Assembly: GCA_041652635.1 (NCBI GenBank)
Contig: JBAZGW010000063.1
Coordinates: 1-8,101, forward strand
Reading direction: 5' to 3'
Source: Undivivens sp041652635
GTDB lineage: Bacteria > Omnitrophota > Gorgyraeia > Gygaellales > Profunditerraquicolaceae
Length of the DNA stretch: 8,101 nucleotides
Shown here: positions 1 to 6,406 of the stretch, in pieces
How the letters are laid out: each line of letters opens with the position of its first letter
Numbering within the stretch: position 1 is the stretch's first letter
Notes under the pieces: generated by a model
Databases searched by the model: none
The model's input: only the letters and a program-made list of their open reading frames with translations
What the model was told of the DNA's origin: nothing
Program-made: the position numbers and the translations under genes

Positions 1-126
1 AAAAGGGGTGATCTCCACAAACCCCACCTTGGAAGGCAAGGAAACCTTATTAAAAGTGTCCAAACGGTTGACCGACAGATCGCCGGACGAAGAAGAAGGC
101 ACGGCTTTCTTATAATTTAAGTTCAC
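1..126 (-). pseudogene. lptD: In-frame continuation of lptD beyond the amber codon (partial, runs off window)
   Basis: Immediately after the TAG at 127-129, the same minus-strand frame stays open for 42 codons to the window edge. It begins VNLNYKKAVPSSSSGD and continues through RLDTFNKVSLPSKVGF to VEITPF. This is the pattern expected in the LptD beta-barrel region, where an 'NLN' segment is followed after a short acidic/serine linker by a 'R(F/L)DTYN(Q/K)LSLP.K..F..ITP' segment; that comparison is from memory of the family. No start codon with a convincing ribosome binding site precedes it, so it is not an independent gene. It is the second half of lptD, either disconnected by a nonsense change or joined to the first half by amber readthrough. 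Most of the barrel lies outside the window. Confidence 0.8.
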
Positions 127-129
127 CTA
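127..129 (-). other. In-frame TAG codon inside lptD
   Basis: The codon context is AGC AGT TCA TAG GTG AAC TTA, read on the minus strand. Upstream residues ...FYFDNSSS and downstream residues VNLNYKK... fit one continuous LptD sequence without any frame change. A single-base substitution (from a Tyr, Trp, Gln, Leu or similar codon) would explain it. No other gene whose stop is visible here ends in TAG. Confidence 0.85.
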
Positions 130-1290
130 TGAACTGCTGTTGTCGAAATAAAAAGGGCTGTCCCCAAGCGGGGTATCGGGAAGGTTGTATTTTATTTCCG
201 GCAGTTTCTCCAGCTGCTCATACCAGCGGTTGGTGCGTTTCTGCAGCAGCACATCCAGGCTGGAACCGGAAAACGAATGATGCAGCAATGAATAAGATAA
301 CGGTTGGGAATCCGATTCGTATTCCTTGTAGAAATAATCCTTGAGAATATTGTGTTCCGTGTCGAGCAAAGCGCGTTTGGAATCCTTTATCTTGTAATAC
401 TCGTTTATCAAGGACGTATTACGGTCGATATCCCACTTATGGCGCCAGCGTATCAAATACCTTTCGAACTCGTCCGGGGTCCCCTCTTCGAGAGTGGTAT
501 CTTTCTCGTGTGTATAATAGAACTTGAAATTCCCTTTGCCGGCTACTTTTGTATCGTAATTCGTGCCGACCCCCCCGGCAGTTCCCAGTTTTGACCTGTA
601 ATCCAGGTATATCCTGCCGTCGACATTATCGCTGATATCGCAGCGCCATGTGGTAAGCAGGAACGGCCCCCACCCGCCTCTGGTGCCGGGAGTTATCTGA
701 ACGTGCATAAAAGGATCCCCCATGGAATGCGAAAAATACGGCAGATAGAAGAACGGCAGATTCCAAATACGAAAGATGTTCTCCCTGGCGGTGATCCTTT
801 CCCCTGTCTTAAAATCTATTTCTTCCGCGCTGATACGGTAATCGGGGACGTCGTAATCGCAGGTGGTGTAATACCCCCGTTTGGCGATGATCTCCTTCTC
901 GCCGGCCTTCCGCACCGACGCGGCCCTGCCGAAAAAAGGAGGGGAATTAAAAGCGGCGTTGGAAGCCTCGCCGGTCTTGGTCTTCAGGTTATAGGTGAAC
1001 GACTCCGCTTCGATTATCCCCCGGGCATCTTTGACCTTGACGTTGCCCGACGCCTCAGTGTCCTTTGTCACCGTATCCGCCCGCAGGCTGTTGCAGGTCA
1101 TTGTGCTGTCTTTATACTTAACCTCAACGTTCCCGGAAGCGGAAACTTTCTTCTCTTCGGTGGAATACTCGACGTTGTCTCCGTTGACCGAGACCCCCTG
1201 GTCAGGGTCCTGAGCGAAAGCCGCCGGAAAGAAAAACGCCGATAACAGCGATAAACAAACCAATTTTTTTATGATAATCCTTATCTTCAC
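127..1290 (-). CDS. lptD: LPS-assembly protein LptD (OstA), N-terminal part ending at an in-frame TAG
   Basis: LptD is the outer-membrane beta-barrel that, with LptE, inserts LPS into the outer leaflet. From the GTG at 1290 the protein is 387 residues. It starts with a classic signal peptide (KIR-IIIKK, hydrophobic core, AFA cleavage near residue 26). An OstA/LptA-like beta-jellyroll follows at about residues 33-115, with repeats such as 'VEYSTEEKKVSASGNVEV' and 'ASGNVKV'. Next comes the LptD-typical 'GYYTTCDYDVPDYRISAEEI' stretch (Cys near 144), then 'LPFFYLPYFSHSMGDP' and early barrel strands. Family members are usually 700-800 residues, so this half stops early. The GTG is preferred because GGGAG (1295-1299) lies 4 nt upstream and the signal peptide then begins MKIR. 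An alternative TTG at 1314 overlaps the talC stop and has no visible Shine-Dalgarno. It is third in an operon with the ROK kinase and talC. LptD identity is firm; whether the gene works is not. Confidence 0.88.
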   Translation of the reverse strand: MKIRIIIKKLVCLSLLSAFFFPAAFAQDPDQGVSVNGDNVEYSTEEKKVSASGNVEVKYKDSTMTCNSLRADTVTKDTEASGNVKVKDARGIIEAESFTYNLKTKTGEASNAAFNSPPFFGRAASVRKAGEKEIIAKRGYYTTCDYDVPDYRISAEEIDFKTGERITARENIFRIWNLPFFYLPYFSHSMGDPFMHVQITPGTRGGWGPFLLTTWRCDISDNVDGRIYLDYRSKLGTAGGVGTNYDTKVAGKGNFKFYYTHEKDTTLEEGTPDEFERYLIRWRHKWDIDRNTSLINEYYKIKDSKRALLDTEHNILKDYFYKEYESDSQPLSYSLLHHSFSGSSLDVLLQKRTNRWYEQLEKLPEIKYNLPDTPLGDSPFYFDNSSS

Positions 1291-1294
1291 TTCT

Positions 1295-1299
1295 CTCCC
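1295..1299 (-). promoter_or_regulatory. Ribosome binding site deciding the lptD start
   Basis: GGGAG lies 4 nt before the GTG at 1290, within GGCGGGAGAGAAGTG. The spacing is a little short. The upstream TTG at 1314 has no purine-rich element in front of it, and starting there would add eight residues before the signal peptide. Confidence 0.5.
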
Positions 1300-1310
1300 G
1301 CCGGCGCTCT

Positions 1311-1973
1311 TCAAAGCGTTACCGGGTTGGGCCGCGCGATCTTTTTCCAGTCCCCCAGGAACTTCTGCACCCCGATATCGGTCAATGGATGTTTTATAAG
1401 CTGTTCGATGACCGGATAGGGTATGGTCGCTATGTCCGCGCCGATCTTCGCCGCTTCGGTAACGTGTACCGGATTCCTTACGGAAGCCACGATGATCTGC
1501 GTCTTGAAAGCGTAGTTTTTGTAGATCAACCTTATATCCCGTATCAATTCGATGCCGGCCTGAGAGATATCGTCCAGCCGGCCGATAAACGGAGAAATAT
1601 AATCGGCCCCGGCCTTGGCGGCCAATAAAGCCTGCGCGGAAGAAAAGCAGAGCGTCACGTTGGTTTTTATCCCTCTTTTGGAGAGGATACCCACGGCTTT
1701 AAGCCCTTCCCTTATCAGAGGGACCTTGATCACTATATTGCCGGCGATCCGGGAAAGCTTCAAGGCTTCCTCGACCATAGCGTCCGCTTCCAGGCTGAGC
1801 ACCTCGGCGCTGACCGGGCCGGGGACAATGGAACAGATCTCCTTCAAAACTTCCAGCGGGTCGCGTTTTTCTTTAGCCATCAGAGTCGGATTGGTCGTTA
1901 CCCCGTCGATCAGGCCCAATGCCGCCGCTTCTCTTATTTCAACCGTGTTCGCCGTATCCAGAAATATCTTCAT
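1311..1973 (-). CDS. talC: Transaldolase / fructose-6-phosphate aldolase-like protein (TalC/MipB family)
   Basis: This is a class I aldolase, a cytoplasmic TIM barrel using a Schiff-base lysine. It is predicted to act on fructose-6-phosphate or sedoheptulose-7-phosphate in the non-oxidative pentose phosphate branch. The 220 residues match the short TalC/FSA subfamily (about 212-220) rather than the longer TalA/B type. Visible landmarks are 'MKIFLDTAN' at the N terminus (Asp6), 'DGVTTNPTLMAKE' at about 23-35, 'NIVIKVPL' with candidate Schiff-base Lys83, 'GIKTNVTLCFSSAQALLAAKAGADYISPFIGRLDD' in overview at about 105-135, and 'IGADIATIPYPVIEQLIKHPLTD' near the C terminus, both as expected for the family. 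The ATG is 1 nt after the ROK kinase stop, and GAGAGGG (1980-1986) gives good spacing, so the two are translationally coupled. It ends in TGA. True transaldolase versus aldolase activity cannot be decided from sequence alone. Confidence 0.93.
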   Translation of the reverse strand: MKIFLDTANTVEIREAAALGLIDGVTTNPTLMAKEKRDPLEVLKEICSIVPGPVSAEVLSLEADAMVEEALKLSRIAGNIVIKVPLIREGLKAVGILSKRGIKTNVTLCFSSAQALLAAKAGADYISPFIGRLDDISQAGIELIRDIRLIYKNYAFKTQIIVASVRNPVHVTEAAKIGADIATIPYPVIEQLIKHPLTDIGVQKFLGDWKKIARPNPVTL

Positions 1974-1974
1974 T

Positions 1975-2892
1975 TTAAGCCCTCTCCGCCGCTAATGCCG
2001 CCCCGATCAAGCCGGCGTCGTTGCCCAGCGCCGCTTTCAACACTTTAACCCTGCGCCCCTGCACAGGCATCGCCCTGCGCCGTAAAGTTTCTTTTATCCC
2101 GTCAAAAAGCGGCCGGCCGGCCCCGGAAACTCCGCCTCCGATAACGATCATATCCGGATTAAGAACATTGCTTAACCCGGCGAACGCGATACCGAGACGC
2201 TCCGCCGCCTTCCGCCAAAAAGCCAGCGCCCTTGTATCGCCGCGTGCGGCCAGCGCGCTGGCCTGTTCCAGGGTCACTGACGCGCCGAGGGCGGCGCGCG
2301 CTTCCTTAAGCAAAGTATTATTGCCGACATAGCGTTCCAGACAGGCCCTCCCTCCACAGGAGCATAGCGGCCCGTCTTCATTCAAAGGCAAATGGCCGAC
2401 TTCTCCGGCGGCATTATCACTGCCGCGGTAAAGCCTGCCGCCGAGTATCAATCCCGCCCCGACCCCGGTCCCGAGAGTAAGGCAGATAGCGTTACGGCTG
2501 CCTTTTGCCGCGCCCCGTTCGTATTCCGCCAGAGCCATTAATTTAGCGTCGTTATCCACCACGCAGGATATGCCGCAGGCAGCGGTGAATAAAGCGCTCA
2601 AAGGGACGCGTTTCCACCCGGGGATATTCGGCAGAAAATGCACGATCTGCTTTTCAAAATCCACAGGGCCGGGAACGCCGATCCCCACGCCTGAAATATC
2701 CTTTAAACTAAGACTGAGTTCCTTAGTAAGGGCCTTAGCGGCCGAAACCAAAACGGCAACGACCGCTTTTCTGCCCGAAGCCGCCGGCGTAGGCAGAGTG
2801 ATCTTTTTTAAAATGGAGAACTTTTCGTCGAGAACGGCGGCCTTTATGTTGGTCCCGCCCAAATCTATGGCGATAAAGTATTTATGTTTCAT
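1975..2892 (-). CDS. ROK-family sugar kinase, probably glucokinase
   Basis: This is a cytoplasmic ATP-dependent kinase that phosphorylates a hexose (glucose, or N-acetylated sugars in related members). At 305 residues it is standard ROK length and has no N-terminal helix-turn-helix, so it is a kinase rather than a ROK repressor. Motifs in order: phosphate-binding 'AIDLGGTNIKAAVLD' (about 8-22), 'GVGIGVPGPVD' (68-78), catalytic Asp in 'VDNDAK' (Asp115), 'GTGVGAG' (141-147), the ROK 'GEVGH' motif (163-167), and the zinc site CSCGGRACLE (Cys177, 179, 184 with His167), then 'VIGGGVSGAG' in the adenosine region. The zinc motif has Ala where Gly is usual before the last Cys. It is first in the operon with talC and lptD, 45 nt from a candidate -10 box. 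Its own ribosome binding site is weak. Substrate remains uncertain; the neighbouring transaldolase fits a glucose/F6P role. Confidence 0.93.
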   Translation of the reverse strand: MKHKYFIAIDLGGTNIKAAVLDEKFSILKKITLPTPAASGRKAVVAVLVSAAKALTKELSLSLKDISGVGIGVPGPVDFEKQIVHFLPNIPGWKRVPLSALFTAACGISCVVDNDAKLMALAEYERGAAKGSRNAICLTLGTGVGAGLILGGRLYRGSDNAAGEVGHLPLNEDGPLCSCGGRACLERYVGNNTLLKEARAALGASVTLEQASALAARGDTRALAFWRKAAERLGIAFAGLSNVLNPDMIVIGGGVSGAGRPLFDGIKETLRRRAMPVQGRRVKVLKAALGNDAGLIGAALAAERA

Positions 2893-2936
2893 AAGGACTT
2901 TTAGTTAATCGAAACCTTTTTAACCCGTGGAATTTT

Positions 2937-2965
2937 ATTTTATATGAAAGCTATTTTAATTGCAA
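2937..2965 (-). promoter_or_regulatory. Candidate sigma70 promoter for the ROK kinase-talC-lptD operon
   Basis: On the minus strand TTGCAA (2960-2965; 4/6 to the -35 consensus) is followed after 17 nt by TAAAAT (2937-2942; 5/6 to the -10 consensus). Transcription would start near 2930, leaving a leader of roughly 38 nt before the ATG at 2892. The surrounding DNA is strongly AT-rich, unlike the flanking genes. Spacing and position just downstream of a terminator-like hairpin support it; there is no experimental support. Confidence 0.5.
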
Positions 2966-3079
2966 GTGAAATATCCCGCCAAAAGGATAAAGGTGAATTG
3001 TAACTCTAAGTGCGACAAAATCAAGCGTTAGACCATATTGTTACTTTTATCTTTGGTTTGTCCGGAGCGCGCGGCCACG

Positions 3080-3101
3080 AAAAAAAAACAGGATAATCCC
3101 G
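3080..3101 (-). terminator. Candidate intrinsic terminator after the second SGNH gene
   Basis: On the minus strand, CGGGATTATCCTG (3089-3101) can form a 5-bp stem (one G-T pair) with a 3-nt loop, followed at once by nine Ts (3080-3088). It begins 8 nt after the TAA stop. The stem is short, so the hairpin is weak, but the T tract and position are right for ending the upstream operon. Confidence 0.5.
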
Positions 3102-3108
3102 GATCTCA

Positions 3109-4563
3109 TTATCGCGAACGCAGGATAGCATCCGCGATGCTTTGCGCGATCAACCGGTTCCCCTTCCTCCGGCAGTGCCCGAAATTACCCCCGAACATAT
3201 CCAGGAAATAATCCCGGTATCTGCCATACTTCAATGCTTCCTTAAAAACATCTTCAATGCTGACGATAATGACCCCCGGGCTGCCGGTAAACATATTCTT
3301 TAACGTTTCAACGCCACGCAAAGGATATCCCACACACACCAATTTTATGCCTTTCGCCTCCAATATATTCTTTAATCTTCTATAATTATAAATGGTCACC
3401 GCGCTGTAAGGATCGCATTGTAACGCATATATCTTACCGTCGAATTCTTGGGCGAGTTTCCGCCTGCCTGTTTCACGGTAAAGAATGGATAATGCGGCGT
3501 TTATTTTAATGCTCTCGGGATCAAAGGTTAAGAATCTTTTTAATATCTCCTCTGCCTGGGAATATTTGCCGACTCTCATATAGATCCAGCCAAGCTCAAC
3601 ATAAGCCTTATCATTCCCAGGGTCAATTTCCACCATTTTCTTAAACATCTCTTCGGCTTTCCGATATGACGTTCTTGAAGAACAAAACATTCCATATCCG
3701 AATAACGCCCCTTTATCCGAAGAATCGATCTTCAATGCCCTTAAGAAACTATCCTTTGCGTCAGCATATCTTTTATACTGTGTGTATAACCAACCTAAAT
3801 CAACATATATCGAGGCGTTCTCCGGGTCATCTCCAAGGGCTTTTTTAAACTCCTCTTCTGCCAACGCATACTGTTCTCTATCCCGATATCTCCTGCCGAG
3901 CCTGATATGATCGGCTTCGCCGCCTTCTCCCAAAGTTGTTTTATCGAACAATTCTTCTTTTATAGCCTGTTCGCGGACATAATCAATGGCCGCGGAAGAA
4001 ACCGTTCCTCTCAGCCCCCGCCGTGTCTTCATCTTCTTGCCGATATTCACGGCCACGAGCCGAAAGAACCTGTATGCAGCCGAATACCTGAACAACGCCG
4101 AACCGGCATCAGGTATTTCCTGGTAATATTTAACGTATTTATCGTTTATCCCCATCATACTGACCACCATATCGGGCTTATATTTATTTACATTCTCCTC
4201 AATATGCCTGAGTATATAATTAGAATCTATAGTGGAAACACCTTTATTGATAACGCGGAACTTCAACCCGGCGCCGCGTTGATTAAGTATTTCTTCAAGC
4301 TGGCTGGGATAAGAATTATCGCCGCCAATGGCGGTGGTGGATTCTCCGACGCACATAATCTTATATATGCCTTTTTGCTTCATACAGCGCGAATTCCGGT
4401 ATTCCTGCGCCAGGGACAACGCGCCGCAGCCCAAACGCAGTAACAACTCCAGCAGCAAAAAGCTGAAAAATATCCCGGACATCACAAGGACAATCTTATA
4501 GATAAACAACGTCATATTCCGCGCGGCAGTTTTTTTCTTCACCTTTGATAAATCATTTTCCAT
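3109..4563 (-). CDS. Membrane-anchored SGNH/GDSL-hydrolase-like protein with an internal TPR array (second copy)
   Basis: The 484-residue protein has one N-terminal membrane segment (about 20-46), with the rest probably outside the cytoplasm. SGNH landmarks: block I 'CVGESTT' (Ser75), block II 'VINKGVS' (Gly108), block III 'MMGIND' (Asn140-Asp141), and block V near 'FGGNFGHCRRKGNRLIA' (His463). Four exact 34-residue TPR units occupy 218-353, with a degenerate fifth to about 385. They fall between blocks III and V, so they are an insertion within the SGNH domain. The strand 'IKLVCVGYP' (406-413) resumes the hydrolase fold after them. At position 460 there is Asn (codon 3184-3186), where relatives I recall have Asp ('GDFGHC'); this would remove the triad acid. 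The start overlaps the preceding gene by 11 nt, with AAGGAA (4574-4579) 10 nt upstream. Such proteins often sit in exopolysaccharide or O-acylation loci. The substrate is unknown, and the Asn raises doubt about catalysis. Confidence 0.85.
   Translation of the reverse strand: MENDLSKVKKKTAARNMTLFIYKIVLVMSGIFFSFLLLELLLRLGCGALSLAQEYRNSRCMKQKGIYKIMCVGESTTAIGGDNSYPSQLEEILNQRGAGLKFRVINKGVSTIDSNYILRHIEENVNKYKPDMVVSMMGINDKYVKYYQEIPDAGSALFRYSAAYRFFRLVAVNIGKKMKTRRGLRGTVSSAAIDYVREQAIKEELFDKTTLGEGGEADHIRLGRRYRDREQYALAEEEFKKALGDDPENASIYVDLGWLYTQYKRYADAKDSFLRALKIDSSDKGALFGYGMFCSSRTSYRKAEEMFKKMVEIDPGNDKAYVELGWIYMRVGKYSQAEEILKRFLTFDPESIKINAALSILYRETGRRKLAQEFDGKIYALQCDPYSAVTIYNYRRLKNILEAKGIKLVCVGYPLRGVETLKNMFTGSPGVIIVSIEDVFKEALKYGRYRDYFLDMFGGNFGHCRRKGNRLIAQSIADAILRSR
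3409..3912 (-). repeat. TPR array in the second SGNH protein
   Basis: TPR units start at residues 218, 252, 286 and 320, an exact 34-residue period, with consensus positions such as 'LGWLY', 'YADAKDSFLRALKIDSS' and 'YVELGWIY'. A degenerate unit follows at 354-385. TPRs are helical protein-protein interaction scaffolds. Confidence 0.85.
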
Positions 4564-6157
4564 TGATGAATATTCCTTCCCTCTTCAGAAAGTCGAATAT
4601 ATTCCTCGCGATAACGGTATAGCCTTTAGCGTTACAGTGCCCGTCCGCGGCAAAATAATCCCCGGACCGCGCCCCGAAACCTGAAAAAACAAGGTAATTA
4701 CTTAAAAACGGTATTGAATGCCCCCTTGCGATCTCCGACATTAATTCCGAGAATCGCCGGTTGCCGGGATAATCCATCAGGATAACCCGTATACGCTTGC
4801 GGCGGCAAACGGTTATAATATCCTCGATATCGCGAATGATCCCTTGTTCCACTTTATTCGCGGCCGATCTTTTTCTTAGAAACTCCAATACCGTTTTAGG
4901 GGGAGTGATATCATTCTCCGCCAGAATGCTTAAAATGCGGCCATAGCCCTTATCCTTCAGTAAATTGCCGTGGATAAGGAACATATCCGACCAATTATTC
5001 ATATCCTCCGGGTTTAACCGCACGGCTTTCAGTATATATTCCCGGGCTTTGCCGATATCGCCTTTATCCCTGTAGATTCCGGCAATACACCGATAGTAGT
5101 TACTGTTAAGGGGATCGGATCGTATCCCCTTTTCAAGCCAAGCCAACGCGTCATCATAAAGGAACTGCCTTGCGTAAGCCACCCCTATGCTTAAATAACA
5201 GACGCCTGAACTGGAATCGATCTCCAATCCTTTCACATACCAGCCGACAGCTTCGGCATAACGGCGTTGTTGAAAATAAAGCCATCCCATATTGACATAA
5301 CCTTCGATAAAGCCGGGACCGATCTTAAGCGCCTGTTCAAGCCATTTCATCGCTTCATCATAACGCCCGAGAGAAACACACAACCCGCCCATTTCCGCGT
5401 AACAAATGCTTTCCCCGGGATATATCTCCATACCCTTTTTGAAGCACTTCTCCGCTTCATCATATTGACCGCGTTCAGCCAGGGCAACTCCGAGTCCGGC
5501 ATAATAACGGCTATCGGAACGGCCGCGCCATATACGCTCTTTCAGCAACGGTATCGCGGTTTTCGGACCAGGGATACTTATGTTCATTAACGTGCCGCCT
5601 TCCGGTTCAGTATAAAAAGTGTCCGGAGAATAACTGTTTTCGCTTAGGCGGCGATAATCGCCGCCCCCCTTCCTTTCTTTCGCCTCCCAGAATAGCGATC
5701 TTGCTAATTTACAAACACGGCTATGTGAAAAAGGACTTGCCCTCTCCCTGCCGTCAAAATTCCAATAATTACTCCCTCCTCCCAAAAAAATGATTAAATC
5801 GGGTGTATCTCCATTCTCCAGCGCAGCTTTAAATCGCGACAAGAGCTGCGCGGTATTGTAAGAACACACTCCGTGATTTATCACTTCAAACCTATCATCA
5901 CGGCATACGGAATTAAGCATTCGCTCCAGTTGTGCCGGATAGTCGAAAGAATACCCGGCCCCCATTCCATAAGTGAAAGAATCACCTATACAGAATATCC
6001 GATAGGCCCCGTTTGCCGCCTTACCATCGCCGGGTGAGCCTTGCCTGGGCATTATCATCCCGGGCAGGCGCAGAAACACCTCCAGCAGAAAAAATAAAAG
6101 AATGCCTCCCGATAAAAAAGCGGCTGACTTTTTTATGAGCATTCTTGGGCCTTTCAC
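4553..6157 (-). CDS. Membrane-anchored SGNH/GDSL-hydrolase-like protein with an internal TPR array (first copy)
   Basis: The 534-residue protein has an N-terminal membrane segment (about 10-30) that should leave the rest outside the cytoplasm. SGNH landmarks: 'FCIGDSFTYGMG' (Ser60), 'VINHGVCSYNTAQ' (Gly96), 'IFLGGGSNYWN' (Asn130) and 'FAADGHCNAKGY' (Asp505, His507), so a complete Ser-His-Asp set is present. Five exact 34-residue TPR units (218-387) separate block III from the later strand 'IRVILMDYPGNRR' (456-468), making the TPR an insertion inside the hydrolase domain. The GTG start is chosen because AAGGGGA (6167-6173) lies 9 nt upstream; an internal ATG at 6142 would lose five residues. 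It lies 15 nt after the small membrane gene and overlaps the next SGNH gene by 11 nt. A role as an esterase or acyltransferase acting on an envelope polymer is plausible from family precedent (AlgJ/AlgX-type SGNH proteins), but no substrate can be named. Confidence 0.87.
   Translation of the reverse strand: MKGPRMLIKKSAAFLSGGILLFFLLEVFLRLPGMIMPRQGSPGDGKAANGAYRIFCIGDSFTYGMGAGYSFDYPAQLERMLNSVCRDDRFEVINHGVCSYNTAQLLSRFKAALENGDTPDLIIFLGGGSNYWNFDGRERASPFSHSRVCKLARSLFWEAKERKGGGDYRRLSENSYSPDTFYTEPEGGTLMNISIPGPKTAIPLLKERIWRGRSDSRYYAGLGVALAERGQYDEAEKCFKKGMEIYPGESICYAEMGGLCVSLGRYDEAMKWLEQALKIGPGFIEGYVNMGWLYFQQRRYAEAVGWYVKGLEIDSSSGVCYLSIGVAYARQFLYDDALAWLEKGIRSDPLNSNYYRCIAGIYRDKGDIGKAREYILKAVRLNPEDMNNWSDMFLIHGNLLKDKGYGRILSILAENDITPPKTVLEFLRKRSAANKVEQGIIRDIEDIITVCRRKRIRVILMDYPGNRRFSELMSEIARGHSIPFLSNYLVFSGFGARSGDYFAADGHCNAKGYTVIARNIFDFLKREGIFINGK
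4997..5506 (-). repeat. Five-unit TPR array in the first SGNH protein
   Basis: Units begin at residues 218, 252, 286, 320 and 354, each exactly 34 residues apart. Examples are 'LGVALAERGQYDEAEKCFKK' and 'MGWLYFQQRRYAEAVGWYVK'. There are no insertions between units. The repeat is at protein level; the DNA has diverged. Confidence 0.9.
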
Positions 6158-6166
6158 GAAATCATA

Positions 6167-6173
6167 TCCCCTT
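6167..6173 (-). promoter_or_regulatory. Ribosome binding site deciding the first SGNH gene's GTG start
   Basis: AAGGGGA lies 9 nt upstream of the GTG at 6157 and overlaps the TAA stop of the preceding small gene. An ATG at 6163-6165 sits between them but is out of frame and stops after three codons. Confidence 0.6.
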
Positions 6174-6406
6174 TACGACTGGAACTTACCGTCATCGATA
6201 TCCTTATCGTACCCCTTGGCCTTGACCCAGAACGTATCATCGTTCCTCCCGCTCCCGGAAAAAGCCCTGCGATTAAATACCGCCATAACCAGAGCCGTAA
6301 AACCCACGCCTATAAAATAAACCACGGCCAAACAAACAAAAAGCAATACCCTTTGTATTATTTTAATATACACGCCGATAGACTTTTTTGCGGCTTTCAG
6401 GAACAT
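6173..6406 (-). CDS. Small membrane protein, SxtJ-like
   Basis: The 77-residue protein has a basic N terminus (KAAKKS), a hydrophobic stretch at about 16-45 long enough for one long or two short membrane helices, and a polar tail ending 'DTFWVKAKGYDKDIDDGKFQS'. The pattern of a hydrophobic segment, 'VMAVFNRR', a charged linker, then an aromatic-Trp motif and a terminal 'FQS' resembles the C-terminal part of SxtJ-family membrane proteins. Those often lie beside SGNH hydrolases and adenylating or carbamoylating enzymes. The resemblance is from memory and modest. It is short for SxtJ (usually about 130 residues), so it may be a reduced member or a separate family. The ATG overlaps the preceding stop by 10 nt, and the SGNH gene starts 15 nt after its TAA. 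This coupling argues that it is a real gene with a role linked to its neighbours, perhaps as a membrane partner. Confidence 0.65.
   Translation of the reverse strand: MFLKAAKKSIGVYIKIIQRVLLFVCLAVVYFIGVGFTALVMAVFNRRAFSGSGRNDDTFWVKAKGYDKDIDDGKFQS

Larger units (their letters stand above)
2893..3108. other. Intergenic spacer between the two operons
   Basis: This 216-nt stretch carries no convincing gene on either strand. On the minus strand, the order of transcription, it holds the terminator-like hairpin with T tract, a GC-rich segment with a TCCGGA palindrome, then an AT-rich segment with the promoter candidate. I see no recognisable riboswitch or tRNA. Confidence 0.6.

Noticed and set aside
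703..1245. 180-codon open frame on the plus strand
   Set aside because: It lies wholly antisense to lptD, whose signal peptide and OstA motifs are convincing. The plus-strand product resembles no family I know.
2997..3044. Possible operator: ATTGTAAC and ATTGTTAC, plus TCTAA/TTAGA arms
   Set aside because: The arms match over only 5 bp with a long, imperfect interior. This is expected by chance in AT-rich intergenic DNA.
3061..3078. GC-rich palindromic stretch (TCCGGA, GCGCGC) in the intergenic spacer
   Set aside because: The palindromes are short and not followed by a T tract; I see no link to a terminator, attachment site or known element.
3907..4443. 178-codon open frame on the plus strand
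   Set aside because: It is antisense to the well-supported second SGNH gene, with no ribosome binding site or domain signature.
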